Assembly: GCA_018645535.1 (NCBI GenBank)
Contig: JABGWN010000234.1
Location: 1 to 15,973 of the forward strand
Origin: Methanobacteriota archaeon
Lineage (GTDB): Archaea > Thermoplasmatota > Poseidoniia > Poseidoniales > Poseidoniaceae
Length of the DNA stretch: 15,973 nucleotides
Reading direction: 5' to 3'
Positions 1-7,420 of this stretch are shown here, piece after piece. Both the position numbers and the translations under genes were made by a program. The first letter of the stretch is position 1. The number at the start of each line of letters is the position of its first letter. Below the pieces are notes generated by a model. The model saw only the letters and a program-made list of their open reading frames with translations. It was not told the DNA's origin and made no database searches.

Positions 1-1236
1 TAAATCTGAATCCCATCGATCCACGGGTTCAAGAGGAAATTCAGGAGGAATTGCAAAAAGAAGTGCAACGAAAAGAATGATGCCAAGACTTCGATGAGAT
101 TCTTCATCAAGCGGCACATCGCCGTCAAGGAGAACTGGAATCCGAGGATCCCCACCAATAAACAATAACAATGGAAGGACAACTGCAAGGATAGGTATCC
201 AAATTGTGAATCCTTCAAATGCATTGAATATGAAAAAGGCTGCAGTGATTAGAATCATGAACATGAGAATTTGAGTACTTGAGCTTCTGGCCTCATGTAT
301 CCCCATTCTGGAAACGAGTAATCTACCACCGGGGAAGGTTGGTATTGGGAGGAGAAGAAGCCATCCAACCAATGTCAAATATGCTGCTGCAAAGAGGAAA
401 GGATGACTCCAATCGAGGTGAATGTCAAAGTATTGGTCGAAACCTGAGCCGAAGAGTTCAATCAGGAATGGAGCATTAAGACGCATGGGTTCACCAGTGA
501 GTGTGAACGGATCAGATGAGAGGAATATCCCTACTGTCCAGAAGATAAATCCGCTTAACAGCATAACTAACGGAACACTGATTGAAGAGTAGGCTAAGGA
601 CTTACGATCTGGCCAAGGGCGGGCATCCATTCTCGGCAAAGTTGGTATGAAAAAGATACCAAACGGCCAGATGAAATAGGATGCAGATAGACCTGAGAAG
701 AGCCAAAGAAGTATCGAAGGATCTGGTATTGGTAAAATGTGTCCGCTACGAACACCATAATGTGATGAAATCTTGGATTGCACAAAGGAAGCAAGTCCTA
801 AAGTGAATAAAATTGGAACTACATATCCAATGAATGCATCAAGATAGACTGATTCGACAAACCATCCTCCTTTTGGCCTTCCAGAATCCATCCAACGAAC
901 GCCAGAAACTAGAACAGTTATGATAGAAGCAATCCACATATAGATGTGGATTCTTTTTCCTGGAAACTGGCCATGAGGGAGTGGGAGTGTAGTAAGTTGA
1001 TTCATATCCCCCCGGCGCAAACGTGCCATCCAACCAAGTTTCTCAAGATAACTGTTCAGTTCGATTAAGCGTTTGTCAAGATGTTCTGCTTCAACGTCCC
1101 AAGTTGGCCAAAGACCTCCAAGATGAGACTTAACAGTCATGTATCGACTGATAATACTTGCAAGTAAATCGCGTTGAGTCCACGTATTCTTATGTGCAGA
1201 AAGAGGAATTAAATCAGTATCTTTAGATTCAGACAT
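1..1236 (-). CDS. Membrane protein of the site-2 protease (M50, EGY1-like) fold lacking the catalytic motifs; partial, C-terminus beyond window
   Basis: An open frame of 412 codons runs from ATG at 1236 to the window edge with no stop; the site GGGAGGTG lies 9 bases before the ATG and decides the start. Residues 1-90 are soluble. Hydrophobic segments follow near 98-112, 133-150, 174-198, 217-240, 278-297, 322-340, 345-360 and 383-396. The layout matches archaeal and plastid EGY1-type intramembrane metalloproteases: the region around GHILPIPDP (165-173) stands where those have their PYFIP element, and HPF...LLLLPIPTFPGGRLL (278-307) where they have HP...NLLPxxxLDGG. However, the position expected for HExxH reads ASFVQ (149-153), and LDGG reads FPGG (301-304), so both zinc-binding motifs are lost. 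I infer a pseudoprotease, perhaps a membrane chaperone or binding protein. It lies 80 bases after atpD on the same strand, so co-transcription is possible. The fold assignment is from motif reading and is moderately sure. Confidence 0.72.
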   Translation of the reverse strand, partial: MSESKDTDLIPLSAHKNTWTQRDLLASIISRYMTVKSHLGGLWPTWDVEAEHLDKRLIELNSYLEKLGWMARLRRGDMNQLTTLPLPHGQFPGKRIHIYMWIASIITVLVSGVRWMDSGRPKGGWFVESVYLDAFIGYVVPILFTLGLASFVQSKISSHYGVRSGHILPIPDPSILLWLFSGLSASYFIWPFGIFFIPTLPRMDARPWPDRKSLAYSSISVPLVMLLSGFIFWTVGIFLSSDPFTLTGEPMRLNAPFLIELFGSGFDQYFDIHLDWSHPFLFAAAYLTLVGWLLLLPIPTFPGGRLLVSRMGIHEARSSSTQILMFMILITAAFFIFNAFEGFTIWIPILAVVLPLLLFIGGDPRIPVLLDGDVPLDEESHRSLGIILFVALLFAIPPEFPLEPVDRWDSDL

Positions 1237-1245
1237 ACGTTGTAA

Positions 1246-1253
1246 CACCTCCC
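1246..1253 (-). promoter_or_regulatory. Ribosome binding site of the M50-like membrane protein
   Basis: The minus strand reads GGGAGGTG here, nearly complementary to the archaeal 16S rRNA 3' end, with 9 bases to the ATG at 1236. It fixes the start of the membrane protein. The rest of the 80-base gap to atpD shows no obvious TATA box or T-rich terminator, so I cannot say whether the gene has its own promoter. Confidence 0.6.
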
Positions 1254-1317
1254 TTGTAGTTTGGGCTGGACATAACTCCCCCATCAATCATGCCCTTTAG
1301 ACAGGCAATTGGAAGAA

Positions 1318-1935
1318 TCACTTATTCTTGAATCGCTTCAATCGGAACGTTTCTTCACGTTCCATTTCTTCAAGCCTGAGTTGAATGAATACCTTCGCTT
1401 CTTCAAGTTCTGGAATGACCTTGAATTCGAGAGCATTGACACGACGCTTTGTTGCTTCAATCTCTTCGAGAAGTCGCTTAAGTGTAGCTTCCATTTCTGC
1501 TGCAGTAACAATCTTTTCAATCAATTCACTGAATGTATCGCTTGCTTCATCGATATAAGGTGATGAACCAATGAAACCAACACCTCGTTCTGCAAATGTC
1601 GACTTGAGGTTGGTACCACTGACGGAGGGAACGACAACACCCATGATGTTTCTTCGTTCAACTTCGACTTCTGGATGAGCGCTGTTAGCGATTGCTGCGG
1701 CACGAACTGCAAGACCACCTTCAATGGCGTTAGCAAGATCAATACGTTGTTTTGCAAGTCGATATGCTTCAGTGATTTCCTTCTTGGCCTCGATCATGAC
1801 AGATAGGAGTTGGCGGAATTCATGGAAAAGACCATCACGCTTCATTTTCAGAAGTTTGTATCCGTTCTTTGTCTGCTTGATGCGCCCCTTGAGTTTAATC
1901 AACTCGCTTCGGGTTGGTTTGATGTCAAGCGCCAT
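1318..1935 (-). CDS. atpD: A-type ATP synthase subunit D (central stalk)
   Basis: This 205-residue protein is the rotor shaft subunit D, the counterpart of gamma in F-type enzymes; it sits inside the A3B3 head and passes torque to F, C and the membrane rotor. The N-terminal pattern PTRSELIKLKGRIKQTKNGY (7-26) and the C-terminal block with TKRRVNALE, IPELEEAKVFI and EEMEREETFRLKRFK are hallmarks of the family. Both termini form long coiled-coil helices around a small central region. The length is usual for archaeal D. An SD GAGGTGA precedes the ATG, and the gene follows atpB by 16 bases. It is the last ATP synthase gene here; no atpG-like gene follows. Confidence 0.97.
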   Translation of the reverse strand: MALDIKPTRSELIKLKGRIKQTKNGYKLLKMKRDGLFHEFRQLLSVMIEAKKEITEAYRLAKQRIDLANAIEGGLAVRAAAIANSAHPEVEVERRNIMGVVVPSVSGTNLKSTFAERGVGFIGSSPYIDEASDTFSELIEKIVTAAEMEATLKRLLEEIEATKRRVNALEFKVIPELEEAKVFIQLRLEEMEREETFRLKRFKNK

Positions 1936-1951
1936 TTGTTCACCTCAGTAT

Positions 1952-3331
1952 TCAGGAGCGGTTCTCAGGATGGTACTTGTCAATCCAATCTTGGTCAAGA
2001 CGAACAAGGTACTTGGTATCGATTGATGCCATAAGTTCCCAGCATAGATTCAATGTGTCTTCGATAGAACGGTCTTCATCACGAGATTGACGCAGGAAAC
2101 GGTCCTCGAATACACCAGAAAAGTCAAGCAATTGCTTGTCACGCTCATTGAGTGCATCTTCACCAACAATAGCAACAAGACCGCGAAGTTCACGGCCTTG
2201 AGCATATGCAGCATACATTTGGTCAGAAACAGACTTGTGATCTTCACGAGTTGTCTTTGCACCAATACATGACCCCATCAATCGAGAAAGAGATGGAAGA
2301 ACGTTGATTGGCGGATAGATACCTTGTTGATGTAATTCACGGGAGATAACAATCTGTCCTTCAGTAATATATCCAGACAAATCAGGAATCGGGTGCGTAA
2401 TATCGTCACCAGGCATTGTTAGAATTGGGAATTGAGTAATCGATCCCTTCTTGCCCTTTACGATACCTGCACGCTCGTAGAGCATTGCAAGATCGGTATA
2501 CATGTAACCAGGGTATCCACGTCGACCAGGTACTTCTTCACGAGCTGCACCAATTTGACGAAGTGCATCACAGTAGTTTGTCATGTCAGTGTAGATAACA
2601 AGTACGTGGTAATCGTGTTCGAATGCCAGATATTCAGCGGCGGTCAAAGCAAGACGTGGCGTAATGATTCTCTCGACTGCGGGGTCGTCAGCAAGGTTGA
2701 CGAACAATACCGCATTTTCGAGAGCACCAGTTCGCTCCAAGTCAGAACGGAAGAAATTGTATTCTTCAGCAGTAATACCCATTGCACAGAAGACAACAAT
2801 AAATTGTTCATCACTGCCTGGGAGTTTTGCTTGTCGAGCAATCTGTAGCGCAATATCGTTGTGTGGAAGACCAGAAGCCGAGAAGATCGGTAACTTTTGT
2901 CCACGAACGAGTGTTGTACAGCAATCGATAGCAGAGATTCCAGTTTGAATGAAATCGTGAGGGCTTTGTCGACTGAATGGATTGATTGCAGCACCGATGA
3001 TGTCGGCGTTTTCTTCTGCAACAATGTCTGGTCCGCCGTCTCTTGGGCGTCCTGCACCATCGAGAATTCGTCCTACAAGGTCAGTACTTACAGGGAGCTT
3101 GAAAACGTCTCCCATGAAAGTAACACCAGCAGTTCGGTCGATCTTAGCAGTACCTTCGAAAACTTGGACAATAACCAAATCGTCTGAGGTGTCGAGAACC
3201 TGTCCATTCTTGATGCTTCCATCAGCGAGTCGTAGGCTGACGATTTCACCGAATGCAACGGGTTCTGTCTTGTTCAAGAACACGAGCGGCCCTTTTACGT
3301 CTGTAATGGTTCGATATTCCTTTCCTGTCAT
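1952..3331 (-). CDS. atpB: A-type ATP synthase subunit B (regulatory, non-catalytic)
   Basis: This 459-residue protein alternates with subunit A in the soluble hexamer and holds the non-catalytic nucleotide site at the A/B interface. An N-terminal beta-barrel (about 1-75) is followed by the RecA-like domain. As expected for B, the P-loop is replaced by SASGLPHN (151-158) after LVRGQKLPIF. Other family blocks are GRRGYPGYMYTDLA, the ITxGQIxISRxL stretch (YITEGQIVISREL) and the C-terminal FEDRFLRQSRDEDRSIEDTL. Length is normal. Two adjacent cysteines (137-138) follow AID, where many homologues have a Gly-Met pair. The stop codon of atpA lies inside the SD of this gene (TGAGGACGTGA), so the two are probably translationally coupled, which suits their equal stoichiometry. 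Confidence 0.98.
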   Translation of the reverse strand: MTGKEYRTITDVKGPLVFLNKTEPVAFGEIVSLRLADGSIKNGQVLDTSDDLVIVQVFEGTAKIDRTAGVTFMGDVFKLPVSTDLVGRILDGAGRPRDGGPDIVAEENADIIGAAINPFSRQSPHDFIQTGISAIDCCTTLVRGQKLPIFSASGLPHNDIALQIARQAKLPGSDEQFIVVFCAMGITAEEYNFFRSDLERTGALENAVLFVNLADDPAVERIITPRLALTAAEYLAFEHDYHVLVIYTDMTNYCDALRQIGAAREEVPGRRGYPGYMYTDLAMLYERAGIVKGKKGSITQFPILTMPGDDITHPIPDLSGYITEGQIVISRELHQQGIYPPINVLPSLSRLMGSCIGAKTTREDHKSVSDQMYAAYAQGRELRGLVAIVGEDALNERDKQLLDFSGVFEDRFLRQSRDEDRSIEDTLNLCWELMASIDTKYLVRLDQDWIDKYHPENRS

Positions 3332-3343
3332 AATTTCACGTCC

Positions 3344-5083
3344 TCAGTTTTCCTCCACGGTAGCAGCGATTTCATCGACCATGTCTTTCACCATGGATTC
3401 GATTGTATCGACGTAGCCCTTTTCGAATCGACCACGCATAAGCGCAGTACGAGCAGGTATGTTGACAACATCATTGAGTTGTGCACCTGCTGCCATTGCA
3501 TTCTTCGCAGCATCTTGGAAGCTGAGAATTGCTTTCGACATGGAGTATTGGAGGTTGATGTCACAGAATGCATCAACTTCGTGGAAACCGTTCTGTTGCA
3601 AGAAGTATTCACGAATCATACGTGCAACTTCGAGCGTCAATTGTTGGTCGACAGGTAATGCATCGGAACCAACCAGTTGAACGATTTCTTGAAGTTCGGA
3701 TTCAACTTGTAACAAACCACTGATTTGAGTTCGAACTTCAGGGAAGTCTTGAGCAATGTTGTCTCTAAACCATTGGTTCAAACTTTGCGGGTACAAGGAG
3801 TACGAGTTCAGCCAGTTGATTGCAGGGAAGTGACGTTGTCGTGCAAGACCTGCGTCCAATCCCCAGAAAACCTTGACAATTCGGAGAGTTCCTTGTGAAA
3901 CAGGTTCTGAAATATCTCCACCAGGAGGACTTACAGCGCCGATAACGGTAACAGATCCGTCGTCACCATTCTTGGTTTCAACACGGCCAGCACGTTCGTA
4001 GAATTCTGCAATACGGGATGAAAGGTACGCAGGATATCCTTCTTCACCAGGCATTTCTTCAAGACGGGATGAAATCTCACGCATTGCTTCAGCCCAACGA
4101 GAGGTTGAGTCAGCCATGAGCGCAACGTCATATCCCATATCACGGAAGTATTCTGCAATGGTGATTCCTGTGTATACAGATGCTTCACGAGCAGCAACAG
4201 GCATGTTGGAAGTATTTGCAATCATGACCGTACGGTTCATGAGAGGCTTTCCTGTGTTTGGATCAATCAAGTGAGGGAACTCGTCCAATACTTCAGTCAT
4301 CTCGTTTCCACGCTCTCCACATCCGATGTAAACAACAATTTGTGCATCGGAGTACTTTGCAAGAGATTGTTGTGTAACGGTCTTACCTGATCCGAATGGA
4401 CCTGGAATACCAGCCGCACCACCCTTTGCAAGTGGGAACAGGAAGTCAAGAATACGCATTCCAGTTACAAGAGGCGTGTCAGGAGCGTACTTTTGGCGGT
4501 ATGGACGAGGTGTTCGTACAGGCCACTTTTGCATCATCTGAATCTCTCCACCGTCTTCGAGAACGCAAACGGTTTCTGTTACATTGAAGTCACCAGACTT
4601 GATGCTCTTAATGACACCACTCATGGTTGGAGGAACCATAATCTTGTGAACGATGGTTTCGGTTTCTTGAACGTGTCCAATAACTTGTCCACCTTCAACT
4701 GCGGCGCCCTTCTCAACAACTGCCTCAAAGGTCCACTTCTTCTCGAGGTCAAATGCATCAGCATCGACACCACGGGTGATGAAAACACCCATGACTTCTT
4801 CGAGAGTTGGAAGTGGTCGTTGGATTCCGTCGTAAATCTGGGTTAGCAGACCTGGTCCGAGAGATACGGACAAGGTTTCCCCAGTATTGATAACTGGTTC
4901 ACCTGGTCGCATACCCGATGTATCTTCGTATACTTGGATGACAGCTTTGTCACCGTGTAATTCGATAACTTCTCCCATCAATCCTTCGTTACCCACTCGG
5001 ACAACGTCATACATTCCTGCGCTCATACCCGTTGCGGTTACAACAGGTCCCGAAATTCGGTAAATTACTCCTTCATTACTCAT
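3344..5083 (-). CDS. atpA: A-type ATP synthase subunit A (catalytic)
   Basis: This 579-residue protein is the catalytic subunit, where ATP is made or hydrolysed at the A/B interface. It shows an N-terminal barrel, the non-homologous bulge domain typical of A (about 110-190), and the RecA core with Walker A GPFGSGKT (228-235). Further blocks are GERGNE (256-261) with the catalytic glutamate E257, ADSTSRW (324-330) and EEMPGEEGYPAYLSSR. The P-loop region of archaeal A subunits often carries an intein; here it is uninterrupted. Length is usual. The start has a strong SD (AAAAGGAGGA), 7 bases before the ATG. It is 24 bases after atpF and 12 bases before atpB. Confidence 0.99.
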   Translation of the reverse strand: MSNEGVIYRISGPVVTATGMSAGMYDVVRVGNEGLMGEVIELHGDKAVIQVYEDTSGMRPGEPVINTGETLSVSLGPGLLTQIYDGIQRPLPTLEEVMGVFITRGVDADAFDLEKKWTFEAVVEKGAAVEGGQVIGHVQETETIVHKIMVPPTMSGVIKSIKSGDFNVTETVCVLEDGGEIQMMQKWPVRTPRPYRQKYAPDTPLVTGMRILDFLFPLAKGGAAGIPGPFGSGKTVTQQSLAKYSDAQIVVYIGCGERGNEMTEVLDEFPHLIDPNTGKPLMNRTVMIANTSNMPVAAREASVYTGITIAEYFRDMGYDVALMADSTSRWAEAMREISSRLEEMPGEEGYPAYLSSRIAEFYERAGRVETKNGDDGSVTVIGAVSPPGGDISEPVSQGTLRIVKVFWGLDAGLARQRHFPAINWLNSYSLYPQSLNQWFRDNIAQDFPEVRTQISGLLQVESELQEIVQLVGSDALPVDQQLTLEVARMIREYFLQQNGFHEVDAFCDINLQYSMSKAILSFQDAAKNAMAAGAQLNDVVNIPARTALMRGRFEKGYVDTIESMVKDMVDEIAATVEEN

Positions 5084-5090
5084 GTTTTTT

Positions 5091-5100
5091 TCCTCCTTTT
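5091..5100 (-). promoter_or_regulatory. Strong ribosome binding site of atpA
   Basis: The minus strand reads AAAAGGAGGA, then a 7-base A-rich spacer and the ATG at 5083. It is one of the strongest SD sites in the operon, in keeping with the three copies of subunit A needed per enzyme. Confidence 0.6.
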
Positions 5101-5107
5101 TGGAATA

Positions 5108-5410
5108 TCATTTCCATAGGTCGACTCCAATTGCTCTTCGAATGGTTTCTCTGAGCGTGTTGTCTTCTTCCGTACCGATACCAAGAACGGTCGGAGAGAC
5201 AGAACCAGAAAGTTGCATGCGCAGACGATCTGGCAAGGAGGCAAGAACCGCGGAGTCAACCACGACGATTCCTACATCCTTTGAATTGAGAAGATTACGG
5301 AAGACCTTGATACGTTCTTCTTCATCTTCTGGATTGAATAGTGTTGAGATACCAGCAAGCTGGAATCCAAGGGTGAATTCTGGTGAACCGACTACTGCAA
5401 TTTCCATCAT
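5108..5410 (-). CDS. atpF: A-type ATP synthase subunit F (central stalk)
   Basis: This is a small protein of about 100 residues with the CheY-like alpha/beta fold of V/A-type subunit F. It opens with a strand EIAVVGSPEFTLGFQLAGI, has an acidic helix-rich middle (EDEEERIKVFRNLL) and a second strand VGIVVVDSAV. It ends with PTVLGIGTEED and a C-terminal helix LRETIRRAIGVDL. F binds subunit D and regulates the rotor. The sequence reads TGAGGTGAG followed at once by ATGATG, so the stop of atpC is part of the SD. The second ATG (5407) has the better SD spacing, and the true protein may be 99 residues. Neighbours and length agree with the family. Confidence 0.95.
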   Translation of the reverse strand: MMEIAVVGSPEFTLGFQLAGISTLFNPEDEEERIKVFRNLLNSKDVGIVVVDSAVLASLPDRLRMQLSGSVSPTVLGIGTEEDNTLRETIRRAIGVDLWK

Positions 5411-5416
5411 CTCACC

Positions 5417-6457
5417 TCATAGTACGTGCGCCTCGAGTAACTCGGGCGGTAGACCTGCTAAACGTCCACGGACAATCATTCGAAGGTCCGTAACTTCCTT
5501 GACTTTCATAGCAACATAGTGAACAATAGGTAACGCAGATACTGGATGGAGGTAGCTCATCCTCTGCATTTGTTGATGTTCCCGTGCGTGAAGCCATGTA
5601 ACGACAGCGTCCAAAGATCGTTCTTTTTCTGCAGTCTCCATTGCGGTCTCAAATCCTGCGATATCAAAGCGAGAATTGCTTCGAAGAAGATCCATCATTG
5701 CATCTCTGCCACCATTGGCGACAGAGGACAACGCGCGCTTTGGCAATAATCGTCCTCCGGTCAAGAGTTCATCGAGAAGATCATTTCCTTCGATTCCGAA
5801 AGCAGATGCTTCCAAAACGTTGAGAATATTTCGATGGTCAATTTCTGTGGACAATACATTTCGCAAGTATCGTGCATCATTGCTGCTGTGCGAAAGTGAA
5901 GCCATTGCATGTGAGAAGTAATGTCTATCTAGAGCATCTTCATACTGTGCAAGGCTTGCATTTTCTGGCAAACTTGTAAGCGCTGATCCGAATGATTTAC
6001 GGCGCATTTGTAAAGCAGCAGATGGTAAGTCATCGGCACTCTCCAAGATTTTAATCCATGGAGTATTGATTTCATTCAAGTCAGGTAGGATATCCTTCCC
6101 GAGTTTTTCAGCATCAATATCGTTCGCAACTGCTCTCAGTACTGCTTTGGCATTTTGGTATTCATATCGACCGGTGTAAATCTCAACGATTTTTCGTACT
6201 CTTCCGTTACAGTATGAGAGAATCTTTGACAACTCGTACTCAAGATTGTGGGTAAGTGCAGCCTCAACCAAATCGCCACCAGTATATCTGGAAGCATAGA
6301 GGTTGATTTCGTTTTGATACCCACTTTCTGCAACAGCATTTGTGAGTTGGTCTGGTGATTGATTGATCAATTGACGTAGTCGAGCTTTGTCCATTAATGC
6401 TTGACGACGAGCCTTTGCTCGTGCAGCAACGTATGGTGTATTACCCGATAGCATCAT
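5417..6457 (-). CDS. atpC: A-type ATP synthase subunit C (central stalk to rotor adaptor)
   Basis: This 346-residue, almost wholly helical protein is the funnel-shaped subunit C (V-type subunit d), which seats the D/F shaft on the proteolipid ring. Recognisable points are the N-terminal YVAARAKARR motif, the recurring YE/YDALDRHYF-like segment (about 180-195), and the IEGNDLLDELLTGGRLLP block. The C-terminal part has HPVSALPIVHYVAMKVKEV followed by LRMIVRGRLAGLPPE, the classic end of this family. Length is usual. The frame begins with two ATG codons; the stop of atpE (TGAGGGATGA) forms its likely SD, 7 bases upstream. It overlaps no neighbour and is followed by atpF after 6 bases. Confidence 0.96.
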   Translation of the reverse strand: MMLSGNTPYVAARAKARRQALMDKARLRQLINQSPDQLTNAVAESGYQNEINLYASRYTGGDLVEAALTHNLEYELSKILSYCNGRVRKIVEIYTGRYEYQNAKAVLRAVANDIDAEKLGKDILPDLNEINTPWIKILESADDLPSAALQMRRKSFGSALTSLPENASLAQYEDALDRHYFSHAMASLSHSSNDARYLRNVLSTEIDHRNILNVLEASAFGIEGNDLLDELLTGGRLLPKRALSSVANGGRDAMMDLLRSNSRFDIAGFETAMETAEKERSLDAVVTWLHAREHQQMQRMSYLHPVSALPIVHYVAMKVKEVTDLRMIVRGRLAGLPPELLEAHVL

Positions 6458-6464
6458 TCATCCC

Positions 6465-7028
6465 TCATCCAAATAGTGTTTCGTTAATCGAAGCGCGTTC
6501 GTCGTTCCACGTTCTGTCTAGAAGTGTATCAAAACGGAAGTCGAATGAAACGGAACCATCTGCAGCTTCCATCATGAAGCCACCAAGTCCGTCAATTTCG
6601 TCACCGATTGTACGGGAACCTGCTTCTTTCTTCAATGCAGCCGCATCAACAGTAACTGGCCTTAGAACGAAGTCCTTTCCAGAAATGCCTCCAGCATGCT
6701 TCAACAAAGATTTCAGTAGAGTTGCTCTTCCCTTCATTCCGGGATCGGCAAGTTGTGCTTTTGCAGCATCGTATGTGGCATCTAAGACGCCACGACGTGC
6801 AATAAGCAATTCTTTCTGGTTTCCTTGTCGCGCACTGGCGACCATTTCTTGCGAAATTTGTTCGGCTTCACGCCCAGCACGGGCGCTTGCTTCGTCCGAG
6901 ATGGACGTTGCCTTAGTTTCTGCTTCACCGACAATTGCATCTGCTTCTGCTTTCGCTTCTTTGAGCATAGCCTTGGCTTGCGCCTCAGCGGATGCAGCGA
7001 TATCTTTAGCAAGTGTTTCAAGTGTCAT
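6465..7028 (-). CDS. atpE: A-type ATP synthase subunit E (peripheral stalk)
   Basis: This 187-residue protein pairs with subunit H to form the peripheral stalks that hold the A3B3 head still. Residues 1 to about 85 are a charged, alanine-rich coiled coil made of repeated Ala/Glu/Lys units (for example AMLKEAKAEADAIVGEAETK). The C-terminal globular domain contains GGFMMEAADGSVSFDFRFDT, followed by LLDRTWNDERASINETLFG, the conserved end of subunit E. GGAGAT lies a few bases before the ATG. The gene follows atpK after 52 bases. Length is typical for archaeal E. Confidence 0.95.
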   Translation of the reverse strand: MTLETLAKDIAASAEAQAKAMLKEAKAEADAIVGEAETKATSISDEASARAGREAEQISQEMVASARQGNQKELLIARRGVLDATYDAAKAQLADPGMKGRATLLKSLLKHAGGISGKDFVLRPVTVDAAALKKEAGSRTIGDEIDGLGGFMMEAADGSVSFDFRFDTLLDRTWNDERASINETLFG

Positions 7029-7080
7029 ATCATTATCTCCAGCGAATCAACAGACGTGTGTCTGTTGTAACGCCACAACT

Positions 7081-7392
7081 TCATAGGAAGAGTGGCAATG
7101 CACCGAGAATTACAATCGACTCAGGAAGAGCCGTGAAAATGAGTGCAGGACCGAATTTGCTTGAGTCTTCAGCGAGCATGCCGACAGCTGCGCTGCCGAT
7201 GCTTCCCTGGGAGAACCCAGCGCCGAGACCAGCAAGACCGAGAGCAATACCTGCTCCCATGTCCTTGCCCCAGCTTTCTGTTGTTTCTGTTGTGTCAGCG
7301 TCCGCTTGAGCGGATACGCCCTGAGCGATCAGGACGAGTGCACCGAGCACGATCATCATTCGTAGGCTTTTCTTTAGGGTATTCTTGTTCAT
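7081..7392 (-). CDS. atpK: A-type ATP synthase subunit K (proteolipid, c-ring), with N-terminal signal peptide
   Basis: This 103-residue protein is the proteolipid that builds the membrane rotor. Residues 1-28 look like a cleavable signal peptide: MNKNTLKKSLRMM, a hydrophobic core, then GVSA with likely cleavage after Ala28. A short acidic linker leads to one helical hairpin. The first helix (about 45-68) is glycine-rich and ends in FSQGSIGSA; the second (81-103) contains the ion-carrying glutamate E91 in LPES. So this is the single-hairpin form, not a duplicated one. The ATG at 7392 is chosen because AAGGAGG lies 8 bases upstream; a longer frame to 7512 would overlap atpI and add a non-hydrophobic leader. 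Q62 with E91-S92 resembles Na+-binding c-rings, so the coupling ion is open. Confidence 0.94.
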   Translation of the reverse strand: MNKNTLKKSLRMMIVLGALVLIAQGVSAQADADTTETTESWGKDMGAGIALGLAGLGAGFSQGSIGSAAVGMLAEDSSKFGPALIFTALPESIVILGALPLFL

Positions 7393-7400
7393 ATTTTCTA

Positions 7401-7407
7401 CCTCCTT
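7401..7407 (-). promoter_or_regulatory. Ribosome binding site that fixes the atpK start
   Basis: The minus strand reads AAGGAGG with 8 bases to the ATG at 7392. It lies between the stop of atpI (7421) and atpK and supports the 103-residue form over the longer in-frame reading. A strong SD suits the high copy number of the ring subunit. Confidence 0.6.
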
Positions 7408-7420
7408 AACGTCCAGTGGA

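Noticed and set aside
2432..3416. Plus-strand open frames opposite atpB
   Set aside because: They lie wholly within a well-conserved gene in antisense and show no recognisable protein features.
4380..4440. Possible intein at the AtpA P-loop
   Set aside because: The P-loop region is continuous (GPFGSGKT) with no splicing-domain insertion, and the protein has normal length.
6397..7086. Plus-strand open frame of 229 codons opposite atpE/atpC
   Set aside because: It is the antisense of the alanine/glutamate-rich coiled coil of AtpE, giving a serine/alanine-rich product with no domain; a shadow frame.
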